DNA of 12,663 bases from Actinomycetes bacterium (GTDB lineage Bacteria; Actinomycetota; Actinomycetes; Actinomycetales; Cellulomonadaceae). A model generated the notes under the pieces. It ran no database searches, was not told the origin of the DNA, and saw only the letters and a list, made by a program, of their open reading frames with translations. The position numbers and the translations under genes were made by a program. Below, in pieces: positions 1-7,618 of the stretch. The stretch is from positions 1 through 12,663 of the forward strand of contig JAEYXM010000049.1 of the NCBI GenBank assembly GCA_023428465.1, read 5' to 3'. The stretch's first letter is position 1. Each line of letters opens with the position of its first letter.

Positions 1-1
1 C

Positions 2-3000
2 GCCCGGGCCGGTGGCTCCGTCACCCTCGTGCAGACCCTCGACGCCGGCCAGACCTGGAACGACTTCACGCTCGGCGCCACGAAGGTCGAGCCCGCCGGG
101 TGGGAGCACCTCGACGGGTTCGTCGCGATCACCTGGAGCGTCGGCGACGAGTGGGTGAACGCCGCGCGGACCGCGGGCAAGCCGGTCGTCCTCGCGGCGA
201 GCAGCAGCGACCTGGGCGTCTCGACCGTGGTCGTGGACAACCAGGGCGGCATCCGCGCCTCCATCGAGCACCTCGTCGGCCACGGCCACGAGCGCATCGG
301 CTTCGTCGGGAACATCGCCCAGAGCGACATCAGCCACCGGCACGTCGCCTACCAGGCCGCGATGGCCGCGCACGACCTGCCCGCCCTGCCGCTGCTCGGC
401 ATCGCGGAGGGCATCGGCTGGGGTGGCGCCGCCGCCGCGCGACAGCTCGCCGCCCAGCCGCCCGACCAGCGGTGCACCGCCGTGATCGCGTCCACCGACC
501 GCACCGCGATCGAGCTGCTCGACGAGCTCGGGGTGCTCGGCATCCGCGTGCCCGAGGACCTCGCCATCATCGGCTTCGACGACATCGAGGCGAGCTGGTA
601 CACGACCCCACGGCTCACGACGGTCCGGCAGGACTTCAGGGCCGTGGGCGCCTCGTCGGCCGCGACCCTGCTGGCCGAGCTCGCCGACCCGGGCCGGCCC
701 AAGGAGCACGTCGTCCTGCCCACCGAGCTCGTGGTCCGCGCGTCGTGCGGCTGTCCACCGGCCCCCGTGATGCCCACGGGCGGCTCCGCCGGGATCGGCA
801 CGGAGCTCGCCCACGCCCTGCGTCGCCGGATCACCGCGGCCCCGGACGCCGACGAGGCGGCGACGCCCGCCGACGCCGCCTCGCCCAGCGCCGCGGTGGC
901 CGAGATCGAGCGCGTGATCACCGCGCAGGTCGACCGCCTCCTGGCGTCGCAGCAGCCCCCCGAGGTCATCAGCGCCTTCGCGCAGCAGACCGTGCGGGCC
1001 CTCACCGAGTTCTCCGGACCGGCGCATGACCGGGTCAGCAGCGCCCTCGCCGAGTACGCGATGTCCACGACCGCAGCCACGCTCGCCCGCACGCAGGCCG
1101 CCGCCAGCCTGCGCCGCATCGCGCGGCTGTCGACCGCGGTGTCCCGCCAGCACGTCGTCGGCATGGGCCTGCTCGGGGAGATCGACAACGACGCCGCCTC
1201 GCTCGGCTGGCTGGGCCCCGTCGGGGTCCGCGCCGGGTGCCTGGGCCTGTGGACCGGGGAGGGACCGGAGCGCCGCCTGCGGATCGCCGGCGTGTACGAC
1301 CCGTCGGGCGGCCTGGCCGAGCACGTCGGACGGACCGTCGACGTCGGGCGCTTCCCGCCGCGCGAGGTCATGGACCTGGCGGACGCGCGTGAGGGCCTCG
1401 TCGACTTCCTCATCCCGGTCCGCGGCTCGACGGGCGACCACGGGCTCCTCGCGCTCGTCGCGCCCCTCGAGCGCGAGTACGCGGCCGAGCGCGGCACCTA
1501 CGACTACTGGGCGGCGCTGCTCGGCGCGGCCCTGCGCGAGCAGCGCATGATGGCGGCCGTCCGGCACAGCGAGGAGCGCTACGCCACCGCGGCCGAGGCC
1601 GCGAACGACGGGCTCTGGGAACGGGACATCCTGACGGAGGAGATCTACCTGTCGGATCGGTGCCGCGACCTGCTCGACCTGCCGGCCGGCGTCGTCGTGA
1701 CCGTCGATGGCCTCCTGAGCCAGGTGCACCCGGCCGACCTGCTGATGTTCAAGGACGCGCTCCGCCAGGTGGAGGAGCGCGCCGGCATGCCTGTCGAGGT
1801 CGAGTACCGCCGCATCGCCCCCGACGGCTCCGTGCACTGGCTGCTCACGCGCGCGCTCGGCGTCGCGGGTCCGGACGGCGGCGTGGTGCGGACGGTGGGG
1901 TCGTTGTCGGACATCGACCGGCGCAAGGGCCTGGAGGAGCAGCTGCGGCAGGCGGCCCTGTACGACGCCGTGACGGGGTTGCCGAACCGGCGGCTGTTCC
2001 TGGACCGGCTCGGGTGGGCCGTGGACCAGGCGCGGCGAGGTCAGGGCCGGTTCGCGGTGGTGTTCTTGGACCTGGACGGGTTCAAGCTCATCAACGACTC
2101 GCTCGGTCACCTGGCGGGCGACGAGCTGCTCAAGGTCGTCGGTGAACGGCTGCGCTCGGACCTGCGCAGCGTGGACACCGCGGCCCGCTTCGGCGGGGAC
2201 GAGTTCGCGGTCCTGCTCTACGGCCTCAAGCACGAGGCCGTGCTGAGCGTGGTCGAGCGACTCCAGGAACGCGTCGCGGTCCCCGTGATGCTCGCCAACC
2301 ACGAGGTCTCCGTGACCGCCTCCGTCGGCATCGCGACATCCGAGACCGGGTACACCAGCGCCGAAGACGTCCTGCGCGACGCCGACATCGCGATGTACCA
2401 CGCCAAGGACTCCGAACGCGGGTCGGCGTGCGTGTTCGACCCCGTCATGCACTCCAAGGCCACCACCTTGCTGCGCGCCCAGTCCGAGCTACGCGCCGCG
2501 CTGGTCTCAGAACAGTTCGTCGTGCACTACCAGCCCGTGGTCGACCTCGCCGGGTCCGCGCTGTCCCAGTTCGAGGCCCTGGTCCGCTGGGAACACCCCG
2601 ACCGCGGCCTGCTCGCCCCCGCAGAGTTCCTGCCGATCATGGCCGAGTCCGGCACGATCGTCGTCCTGGGCCAGTGGATCATCGAGACCGTCTGCGCCCA
2701 GATCGCCACCTGGCGCGCCCACTACCCCGGACCCGTGACCGTCTCGATCAACCTGTCCCACCGCGAGTTCTGGTCCGACCAGCTCCTGCTCACCGTCACC
2801 GGCGCCATGTCCCGCCACGACGTCCCACCCTCGTGCCTGATCCTGGAGATCACCGAGTCGGTCATCATGTCCGACCCCGACGCCGCCCGGCAGATCATGG
2901 CCGACCTGCACGCCACCGGCATCCGCATGCACATCGACGACTTCGGCACCGGCCAGTCCTCCCTGCACGCCCTACGCGCCTTCCCCGTCGACGCCCTCAA

Positions 3001-3262
3001 GATCGACCGCTCCTTCATCAGCCAGCTCACCACCGACACCCAGACCACCGACCTCGTGCGCATCATCGTCGGCATGGGCCGCACCCTCGGCCTCGACGTC
3101 GTCGCCGAAGGCGTCGAGACCACCGACCAAGCCGACCACCTACGCACCATGGGCTGCGACACCGCCCAAGGCTTCCTCTACGCCCAAGCCCTACCCGGAC
3201 CCGACGCCGGCACCCTCCTCGGCACCACCCTGACCCCCCACACCGCCCCCGCCACCGGCTGA
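2..3262 (+). CDS. LacI-type sensor / PAS / GGDEF / EAL cyclic-di-GMP protein (5' partial)
   Basis: Makes and/or breaks the second messenger cyclic-di-GMP in response to a ligand and a PAS signal. The frame is open to the left edge, so the true start is outside; residues here are counted from the GTG at 29. Residues 1-236 resemble the LacI/periplasmic-binding fold (GFDDIEASWYTTPRLTTVRQ, about 181-200). A helical linker and a GAF-like stretch follow (about 260-505), then PAS (about 512-638). The GGDEF domain (about 643-800) has an intact GGDEF at 722-726 and an inhibitory RxxD site (R713-D716) exactly five residues upstream. The EAL domain (about 815-1065) has EAL at 849-851, DDFGTG at 970-975, and the NLS, EITES, KIDRSF and AEGVE motifs, so both enzymes look competent. 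No transmembrane segment is visible, which suggests a cytoplasmic sensor. Relatives of this layout usually lack the LacI DNA-binding helix, but the N-terminus cannot be seen here. Codon use shifts in the 3' half. Confidence 0.93.
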   Translation, partial: ARAGGSVTLVQTLDAGQTWNDFTLGATKVEPAGWEHLDGFVAITWSVGDEWVNAARTAGKPVVLAASSSDLGVSTVVVDNQGGIRASIEHLVGHGHERIGFVGNIAQSDISHRHVAYQAAMAAHDLPALPLLGIAEGIGWGGAAAARQLAAQPPDQRCTAVIASTDRTAIELLDELGVLGIRVPEDLAIIGFDDIEASWYTTPRLTTVRQDFRAVGASSAATLLAELADPGRPKEHVVLPTELVVRASCGCPPAPVMPTGGSAGIGTELAHALRRRITAAPDADEAATPADAASPSAAVAEIERVITAQVDRLLASQQPPEVISAFAQQTVRALTEFSGPAHDRVSSALAEYAMSTTAATLARTQAAASLRRIARLSTAVSRQHVVGMGLLGEIDNDAASLGWLGPVGVRAGCLGLWTGEGPERRLRIAGVYDPSGGLAEHVGRTVDVGRFPPREVMDLADAREGLVDFLIPVRGSTGDHGLLALVAPLEREYAAERGTYDYWAALLGAALREQRMMAAVRHSEERYATAAEAANDGLWERDILTEEIYLSDRCRDLLDLPAGVVVTVDGLLSQVHPADLLMFKDALRQVEERAGMPVEVEYRRIAPDGSVHWLLTRALGVAGPDGGVVRTVGSLSDIDRRKGLEEQLRQAALYDAVTGLPNRRLFLDRLGWAVDQARRGQGRFAVVFLDLDGFKLINDSLGHLAGDELLKVVGERLRSDLRSVDTAARFGGDEFAVLLYGLKHEAVLSVVERLQERVAVPVMLANHEVSVTASVGIATSETGYTSAEDVLRDADIAMYHAKDSERGSACVFDPVMHSKATTLLRAQSELRAALVSEQFVVHYQPVVDLAGSALSQFEALVRWEHPDRGLLAPAEFLPIMAESGTIVVLGQWIIETVCAQIATWRAHYPGPVTVSINLSHREFWSDQLLLTVTGAMSRHDVPPSCLILEITESVIMSDPDAARQIMADLHATGIRMHIDDFGTGQSSLHALRAFPVDALKIDRSFISQLTTDTQTTDLVRIIVGMGRTLGLDVVAEGVETTDQADHLRTMGCDTAQGFLYAQALPGPDAGTLLGTTLTPHTAPATG

Positions 3263-3311
3263 GGGGCGGGCGCGAGCCCCCACCGACCGACTCCTGGCGC
3301 GAGCCCGCGCC
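3263..3311 (+). terminator. Two GC-rich hairpins after the GGDEF-EAL gene
   Basis: Directly after the stop codon, GGGC-GCGA-GCCC (3268-3279) can form a stem closed by a GNRA-type tetraloop; an alternative pairing is GGGGC/GCCCC at 3263-3280. A second stem, GGCGCG-agcc-CGCGCC, spans 3296-3311. Neither has a T-tract, so factor-independent termination is only a possibility. The position between two same-strand genes fits a transcript boundary. Confidence 0.4.
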
Positions 3312-3333
3312 GCGCCCTGGCACCATGGCGCCC

Positions 3334-4062
3334 ATGACCGACCTCTGGGCCCGCGTGAGCGCCACGCAGCCACTGCCCGACCCGGCCGTCGTCGCCGCCG
3401 TCGCGGCCCTCGCGTTCGCGCTCGTCGTCGTGCCTGGGCTGTGGCCGCTGACGCGGCACGTGGTCACGATCGCCCACGAGGCCGGGCACGCCCTCGTCGC
3501 GGTGCTGACGGGCCGGCGCCTCACCGGGATCCGCCTGCACTCCGACACGTCCGGCCTGACGCTCTCGCGCGGGCGCCCGCGCGGCCCGGGGATGGTTGCG
3601 ATGCTCCTCGCCGGGCACCTGGGTCCCGCGGTCCTGGGCCTCGGCGCCGCCGCGCTGCTCGCGCAGGGCCGGGCCGTCGCGGTGCTGTGGGCGCTGCTGG
3701 TGGTGCTCGTCGCGATGGCCCTCATGGTCCGGAACCTGTTCGGCCTGTGGGTGCTGCTCGTCGTCGGGCTCGCCCTGGCGGCCGTCACGCAGTGGGCACC
3801 GCCCGAGGCGCAGTCCGCCGTCGCGTACACGCTCACCTGGTTCTGGTTGCTCGCTGCGCCGCGCACCGTGGTCGAGCTCGCGGCGAGCCGGCGCCGCGGG
3901 GGCCGCACGTCCGACGCCGACCAGCTCGCGGCGGTCACGCACGTGCCCGCCACGGTGTGGGTCGCCGTCCTCCTGCTCGCCACGCTCGCGGCAGCCGCCG
4001 TCGGCACCGCCCTGCTCCTGCCCGACGTCGTGGACGCGCTCCGACCAGCCACGGCCGGGTGA
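3334..4062 (+). CDS. M50-like integral-membrane metallopeptidase
   Basis: A 242-residue multi-pass membrane protein of the M50B-like (site-2-protease-related) type. The zinc-binding HEAGH motif lies at residues 48-52, at the edge of the first hydrophobic helix (about 18-47). Further hydrophobic stretches are near 88-110, 114-150, 163-180 and 205-230. A conserved-looking RNLFG (133-137) sits in the third one, where M50 enzymes carry their second active-site motif, but it is not the classical NPxDG/LDG, so the third zinc ligand is uncertain. A SDADQLA stretch (193-199) lies before the last helix. Two starts are possible: ATG 3325 (three residues longer) and ATG 3334. The latter is preferred because a CACCAT hexamer lies 7 bases before it; there is no Shine-Dalgarno sequence for either. 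Substrate unknown; regulated intramembrane proteolysis is a family inference only. It lies 71 bp after the GGDEF-EAL gene and 73 bp before a flavodoxin gene, with no functional link evident. Confidence 0.85.
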   Translation: MTDLWARVSATQPLPDPAVVAAVAALAFALVVVPGLWPLTRHVVTIAHEAGHALVAVLTGRRLTGIRLHSDTSGLTLSRGRPRGPGMVAMLLAGHLGPAVLGLGAAALLAQGRAVAVLWALLVVLVAMALMVRNLFGLWVLLVVGLALAAVTQWAPPEAQSAVAYTLTWFWLLAAPRTVVELAASRRRGGRTSDADQLAAVTHVPATVWVAVLLLATLAAAAVGTALLLPDVVDALRPATAG

Positions 4063-4135
4063 ACCTACCCCGACTTCACCCGCTGGCGGCCGAGGCGGCC
4101 TAGGCACACCCCCGGCCGCGGTCCACAGTGGGGGT

Positions 4136-4663
4136 ATGACAGCACTTGTCGTCTACGAGTCGATGTTCGGCAGCACCCGCGCCGTGGCAGAGGCGATCGC
4201 AGAGGGACTGGCCCCCGTCGGTCCCGTGCGCGTGGTCGAGGTGGGCGTCCTGGCCAGCACCCCGGCCGGCCGCACCATCACCACCGAGGTGGACCTTCTC
4301 GTGGTGGGCGCCCCCACGCACGCCTTCGGCCTCTCCCGGCCCAACACCCGTCAGGACGCGGCCAGCGACGCGACCGACGGAACCATCTCCTTCGAGGTCG
4401 GCCTCCGCGAGTACCTCGACGCCGTCAAGATGCCTCTCGGCGGCGTCCGGTTCGCAGCGTTCGACACGAAGGTGATCAAGCCCAAGCTCCCCGGGTCCGC
4501 GGCCAAGGCGGCGGACAAGCAGCTGCGTCAGAAGGGCGCGCGGGCGATCGCCGAACCGCGCAACTTCTGGGTGCAGGGGCGCAACGAGGGCCTCGTGCTC
4601 GGTGAGCTCGAGGCGGCGCGGGCGTGGGGCGAGGGCCTGGTGGCCCTGCTCCTCAAGCGCTGA
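4136..4663 (+). CDS. Flavodoxin-family protein
   Basis: A 175-residue single-domain protein with the flavodoxin fold, presumably binding FMN and acting in cytoplasmic electron transfer. The phosphate-binding loop is clear at the N-terminus (YESMFGSTRAVA, residues 7-18). The second strand-loop, VVGAPTHAF (56-64), is where the isoalloxazine ring would be contacted. The middle segment (FAAFDTKV, 107-114) fits the third strand of the fold. Length is normal for a short-chain flavodoxin-like protein. It is not recognisable as a protoporphyrinogen oxidase or quinone reductase from sequence alone, and its partner is unknown. ATG 4136 has no separate Shine-Dalgarno sequence; CACAGT six bases before it suggests a leaderless transcript. 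Its last 11 bases overlap the end of the opposite-strand exonuclease gene. Confidence 0.9.
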   Translation: MTALVVYESMFGSTRAVAEAIAEGLAPVGPVRVVEVGVLASTPAGRTITTEVDLLVVGAPTHAFGLSRPNTRQDAASDATDGTISFEVGLREYLDAVKMPLGGVRFAAFDTKVIKPKLPGSAAKAADKQLRQKGARAIAEPRNFWVQGRNEGLVLGELEAARAWGEGLVALLLKR

Positions 4664-5621
4664 CCCCGGGCGGACCGACGGCGGCGCGGCTGAGCGCCTC
4701 GACGAGGCGCGTGATGCTCGACCCGATCCGCCACCGCTCCGCGAGCGCGACGAGGCGCTCCGGGTCCGCAGCCGTGGCCGGGAGCTCGCCGGTCACGGGC
4801 GGCACCGGGGCGTCCGTCGCGACGTCGACGACGCCCGGGGCGACGTCGAGGTAGTCGCCCGCCTCGAGGAGGCGGCGGCGCTGCGCGGGCGTGAGCCCGG
4901 GGTCGCCGTCGTCGGCCGCGCGCCGGACGGCGTCGAGGTCGCCGTACCGCCGCAGGAGCGCGACGGCCGTCTTCTCGCCGATGCCGGGCACGCCGGGCAG
5001 GCCGTCGCTGGAGTCGCCACGCAGCACCGCCATGTGCGCGTACGCGCGCCCGCCGGCGACGCCGTGCCGCTCGGCCAGGCGTGCCTCGTCGACGACCTCG
5101 AGGTCGGCGATCCCCCGCACCGTGTAGAGCACACGTACGCCCGCGGCGTCGTCGACGAGCTGGAACAGGTCGCGGTCACCGGTGACGATCTCCACGGGTG
5201 ACCGCTCGGCGGCCGGGCGGGCGACCTCGCGCGCGGTGAGCGTGCCGATGACGTCGTCGGCCTCGTAGCCGGGGGCGCCCACGCGGGCGACGCCGAGGGC
5301 CCGGAGCACCTCGACGATGACCGGGATCTGCGCGGCCAGCGCGGCCGGGACGTCCTCGCCGCCGTCGTCGGCGAGGCGGTGCGCCTTGTACGACGGGATG
5401 GCGGCGACGCGGAACGCGGGTCGCCAGTCGTCGTCCCAGCAGGCGACGAGGCGCCCGGGCCGACGCGCGGTGAACAGGCGCGTCGTCATGTCCAGGAGCC
5501 CGCGCACGGCGTTGACGGGCGTGCCGTCCGCGGCCGTGACGGACTCCGGGACCCCGTAGAAGGCACGGAAGTACACCGACGCGGTGTCGAGCAGGAGCAG
5601 CGGTCGACGGTCGGCGGTCAT
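4653..5621 (-). CDS. Stand-alone 5'-3' exonuclease (FEN/PolA N-terminal type)
   Basis: A 322-residue protein equivalent to the N-terminal 5'-nuclease domain of DNA polymerase I, without polymerase domains. It is expected to cleave 5' flaps or degrade 5' ends with two metal ions. The acidic metal ligands are visible: LLLLDTASVYFRAFYG (8-23), WDDDWRPAFR (62-71), GYEADDVIGTL (118-128) and TGDRDLFQL (147-155). The helix-hairpin-helix DNA-binding segment GDSSDGLPGVPGIGEKTA (202-219) is intact. Actinobacteria commonly carry such a protein in addition to PolA. A GTG at 5630 would add three residues, but it overlaps the TAGCGT hexamer whose spacing (7 bases) fits the ATG at 5621, so that start is chosen. 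It is divergent from the RsbA-like gene and convergent, with an 11-bp overlap, with the flavodoxin gene. Confidence 0.93.
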   Translation of the reverse strand: MTADRRPLLLLDTASVYFRAFYGVPESVTAADGTPVNAVRGLLDMTTRLFTARRPGRLVACWDDDWRPAFRVAAIPSYKAHRLADDGGEDVPAALAAQIPVIVEVLRALGVARVGAPGYEADDVIGTLTAREVARPAAERSPVEIVTGDRDLFQLVDDAAGVRVLYTVRGIADLEVVDEARLAERHGVAGGRAYAHMAVLRGDSSDGLPGVPGIGEKTAVALLRRYGDLDAVRRAADDGDPGLTPAQRRRLLEAGDYLDVAPGVVDVATDAPVPPVTGELPATAADPERLVALAERWRIGSSITRLVEALSRAAVGPPGVSA

Positions 5622-5628
5622 GCGCGGC

Positions 5629-5634
5629 ACGCTA
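5629..5634 (-). promoter_or_regulatory. -10 element of a leaderless promoter for the exonuclease gene
   Basis: On the reverse strand TAGCGT is followed by seven bases and then ATG (5621). TANNNT at this distance from a start codon is the usual arrangement for leaderless actinobacterial transcripts. No Shine-Dalgarno sequence is present. No convincing -35 was found. Confidence 0.6.
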
Positions 5635-5655
5635 CGTGACCCGAGCCCCGGCGGC

Positions 5656-5661
5656 TACGGT
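5656..5661 (+). promoter_or_regulatory. -10 element upstream of the RsbA-like gene
   Basis: TACGGT matches TANNNT and would start a transcript near 5668, giving a leader of about 20 bases. That leader contains the GAGGAG Shine-Dalgarno sequence (5678-5683), five bases before GTG 5689. A weak GTGACC upstream has a spacing of only 14, so no -35 is claimed. This leadered arrangement contrasts with the divergent exonuclease gene. Confidence 0.5.
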
Positions 5662-5688
5662 GGAAACCGACCACCGAGAGGAGCGCCC

Positions 5689-6705
5689 GTGGCCACCCGC
5701 GCCCGGCGGCAGCCGCGCCGCTACCGGCACGAGGCCCTCTTGTGGGCCCGCATGGACGCGTACCTGGACGCCGTCGTCCCGTTCGTGCTGGACGGGCTCG
5801 CGGCCGGGATGCCCGTGATGGTCGCGGTGCAGGAGGAGCGGTGGCAGTTCCTGCGCGAGGCGCTCGGGGAGGACGCGAGGCGCGTGGACCACGTGGACCT
5901 CGCCCGGCTCGGGCACAACCCGGCGCGGCTCATGCCGGTGTGGCGCCGGTTCGCCGACGAGCTCGCCGGGGCGCCCGCCCGCGGGCTCGCCGAGGCCGTG
6001 CGACCCGGCCTGGACCCGGCGCAGCTCGGCGAGTGCCAGGTGCACGAGGCGACGCTCAACGTGGCGGTCCCGCACGCGACGCCGCTGTGGCTGCTGTGCC
6101 CGTACGACATCGCCGCGCTCGACGAGGCCGCGATCGCCGAGGCCCGGCGCTCCCACGCCTACGTGACGGAGGTGGACGGGCACCACGGCCGGTCCCCGGA
6201 CTACGCCGGGCGGGACCACGCGACCGCGTTGGCCGAGCAGCGGCTGCCCCGGCCCGGTCCCGCGCCGGGCACGGTCGCGGAGTTCCGCAGGTACCGCCGG
6301 GGCGACCTGGCGCGCATCCGCCGGTTCGTCCTGGACCGGGCGCTCGTCGCCGGGCTCACGCAGGACAAGGCCGACGACCTGTGCCTGGCTGTCAACGAGC
6401 TCGCCGCGAACTCGATCGACCACGGCGGCGGCGACGGCATCCTGCGCATGTGGCGCGAGCCGGACCGGCTGGTCGTGGAGGTGTCCGACGCGGGCACGAT
6501 CACCGACCCGATGGTGGGGCGCGTCGACCCGACACTGGAGCAGGACCGCGGGCGCGGGCTCTGGATGGCGCACCAGCTGAGCGACCTGCTGCAGATCCGC
6601 AGGACGGCGCGGGGCACCGTCCTGCGCGCGGTCACCTGGCTCGACGAGGAACCGGCCGCGCCGGCGGGGCCGGCGGGGCTGTCCGGGCCGGTCGCGCAGA
6701 CCTGA
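5689..6705 (+). CDS. RsbA-like regulator: MEDS sensory domain plus HATPase anti-sigma-type kinase
   Basis: A 338-residue soluble protein. Residues about 13-165 match the MEDS (DcmR sensory) domain layout: HEALLWARMDAYLDAVVPFV at 14-33, and a CPYD motif at 137-140. Residues about 195-318 are a GHKL ATPase of the RsbW type: N-box DDLCLAVNELAANSIDHGGG (229-248), G1 motif VSDAGT (265-270) and G2 motif DRGRGLWMAHQLSD (286-299). There is no phospho-acceptor H-box, so it probably acts as a serine kinase and anti-sigma switch rather than a two-component kinase. The GTG start has an excellent Shine-Dalgarno sequence (GAGGAG, five bases away); an earlier in-frame ATG at 5584 lies inside the exonuclease gene and is rejected. 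No sigma factor or STAS anti-sigma antagonist is next to it, so its partner is unknown. The tail (after 320) is low-complexity Pro/Gly/Ala. Confidence 0.88.
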   Translation: MATRARRQPRRYRHEALLWARMDAYLDAVVPFVLDGLAAGMPVMVAVQEERWQFLREALGEDARRVDHVDLARLGHNPARLMPVWRRFADELAGAPARGLAEAVRPGLDPAQLGECQVHEATLNVAVPHATPLWLLCPYDIAALDEAAIAEARRSHAYVTEVDGHHGRSPDYAGRDHATALAEQRLPRPGPAPGTVAEFRRYRRGDLARIRRFVLDRALVAGLTQDKADDLCLAVNELAANSIDHGGGDGILRMWREPDRLVVEVSDAGTITDPMVGRVDPTLEQDRGRGLWMAHQLSDLLQIRRTARGTVLRAVTWLDEEPAAPAGPAGLSGPVAQT

Positions 6706-6763
6706 GGCTCACAGGCCCGAGGCCCACAGGCCCGAGGCTCACCGGCCCGAGGCTCACAGGCGC
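6704..6763. repeat. Four 15-bp tandem repeats covering two convergent stop codons
   Basis: Units begin at 6704, 6719, 6734 and 6749. The consensus is GAGGCTCACAGGCCC; units 2, 3 and 4 each differ from unit 1 at a single base. The stop of the RsbA-like gene (6703-6705) enters unit 1, and the stop of the methyltransferase gene (complement of 6754-6756) lies in unit 4. Confidence 0.9.
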
Positions 6764-7608
6764 AGCGGCGGCCCACCCGCGCGGGCGAGCGCCCCGAGCC
6801 ACTCCCCGCCCCGGTACTCCCCGCCGTCGAGGCCGTCGAACAGCCCGTGGACCGTGAAGCCGGCCCGCTCGAGCACGGGCGTCAGGGTTCCCGGGGTGTA
6901 GTCGTGGAACCACATGCGGTAGGCGGTCGCGCCGTCGTCGTCGGCGACGACGAACTGGTCGCACCACACGTCGCCGGGGTAGTCGTAGCCGTCGGTGAGA
7001 ACGAGGTGCGGGTGGGCGCGCCAGAAGCCGCCCGGGTGCACCGACCACTGGTGCTGCGCGCCCACCCGCGCACGCAGCGACGGCGTGGACACGTCGAACA
7101 CGAGCCAGCCGTGCGGGACGAGCGCGCGACGCACGCGTGCCAGCACGTCGTCGCGGACCGCGTCGGAGAACGTGGCGAGCTCGCCGTACACCTGGAGCAC
7201 GACGTCGTACGCGGCGACCTCCTCGAGCGTGCGGAAGTCCGCCACGCGGTAGTCCACGTCGAGTCCGCGCTGCGCCGCGCGCTCGCGGGCGTGGGCGATC
7301 GACCGGGGGCTGAGGTCGACGCCCGTCACGTGGCAGCCCACCGACGCGAGGAGCTCGCTGTAGCGCCCCGGCCCGCAGCCCAGGTCCAGCACGCGCGTGC
7401 CCGGGCTGACGACGCCGTCGCGCACGAGCCGGTCCACGGTCGCCACGATCATGCCGAACGGGCGGCTCGCCGCCTCGGTGGTGTCGTCGAAGTGCGACTT
7501 GAGGAGCTCGCCCGAGATGTAGGGGTCGTCCCAGAATGGCGCCTCGCTCGGCTCGAACGGCTCCGGGCGGCGGGCGCGCGCGGCGACCTCGGCGACCCTC
7601 AGGCCCAC
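6754..7608 (-). CDS. Class I SAM-dependent methyltransferase
   Basis: A 284-residue Rossmann-fold methyltransferase. Motif I VLDLGCGPGRY lies at residues 73-83, the ribose-binding acid is D98 in GVDLS, and YDVVLQVYGEL (134-144) marks the motif IV strand. The N-terminal FWDDPYISGELLKSHFD (25-41) and the EAASRP that follows are seen in a group of small-molecule methyltransferases, but the substrate cannot be told. The C-terminal half (about 185-265) is rich in aromatic residues and likely forms the substrate pocket. GTG 7608 is the first usable start. It has no clear Shine-Dalgarno sequence and lies 10 bp after the DUF1918 stop, so it is probably translated by coupling. The last three codons and the stop fall within the 15-bp repeat array. 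Confidence 0.88.
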   Translation of the reverse strand: MGLRVAEVAARARRPEPFEPSEAPFWDDPYISGELLKSHFDDTTEAASRPFGMIVATVDRLVRDGVVSPGTRVLDLGCGPGRYSELLASVGCHVTGVDLSPRSIAHARERAAQRGLDVDYRVADFRTLEEVAAYDVVLQVYGELATFSDAVRDDVLARVRRALVPHGWLVFDVSTPSLRARVGAQHQWSVHPGGFWRAHPHLVLTDGYDYPGDVWCDQFVVADDDGATAYRMWFHDYTPGTLTPVLERAGFTVHGLFDGLDGGEYRGGEWLGALARAGGPPLRL

Positions 7609-7618
7609 CGGTGTGCCG

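Noticed and set aside
349..1497. Reverse-strand open frame of 382 codons inside the GGDEF-EAL gene
   Set aside because: No recognisable domain, composition typical of an antisense shadow, and the forward frame encodes clear conserved domains.
2428..3324. Long N-terminal extension of the M50-like gene, in frame back to 2428
   Set aside because: The extension overlaps the EAL domain in another frame and reads as Arg/Pro-rich shadow. The family-like sequence begins only at the ATGs at 3325/3334.
4063..4135. Terminator between the M50-like and flavodoxin genes
   Set aside because: Only a four-base GGCC self-pairing was found in the GC-rich stretch, which is too weak to claim.
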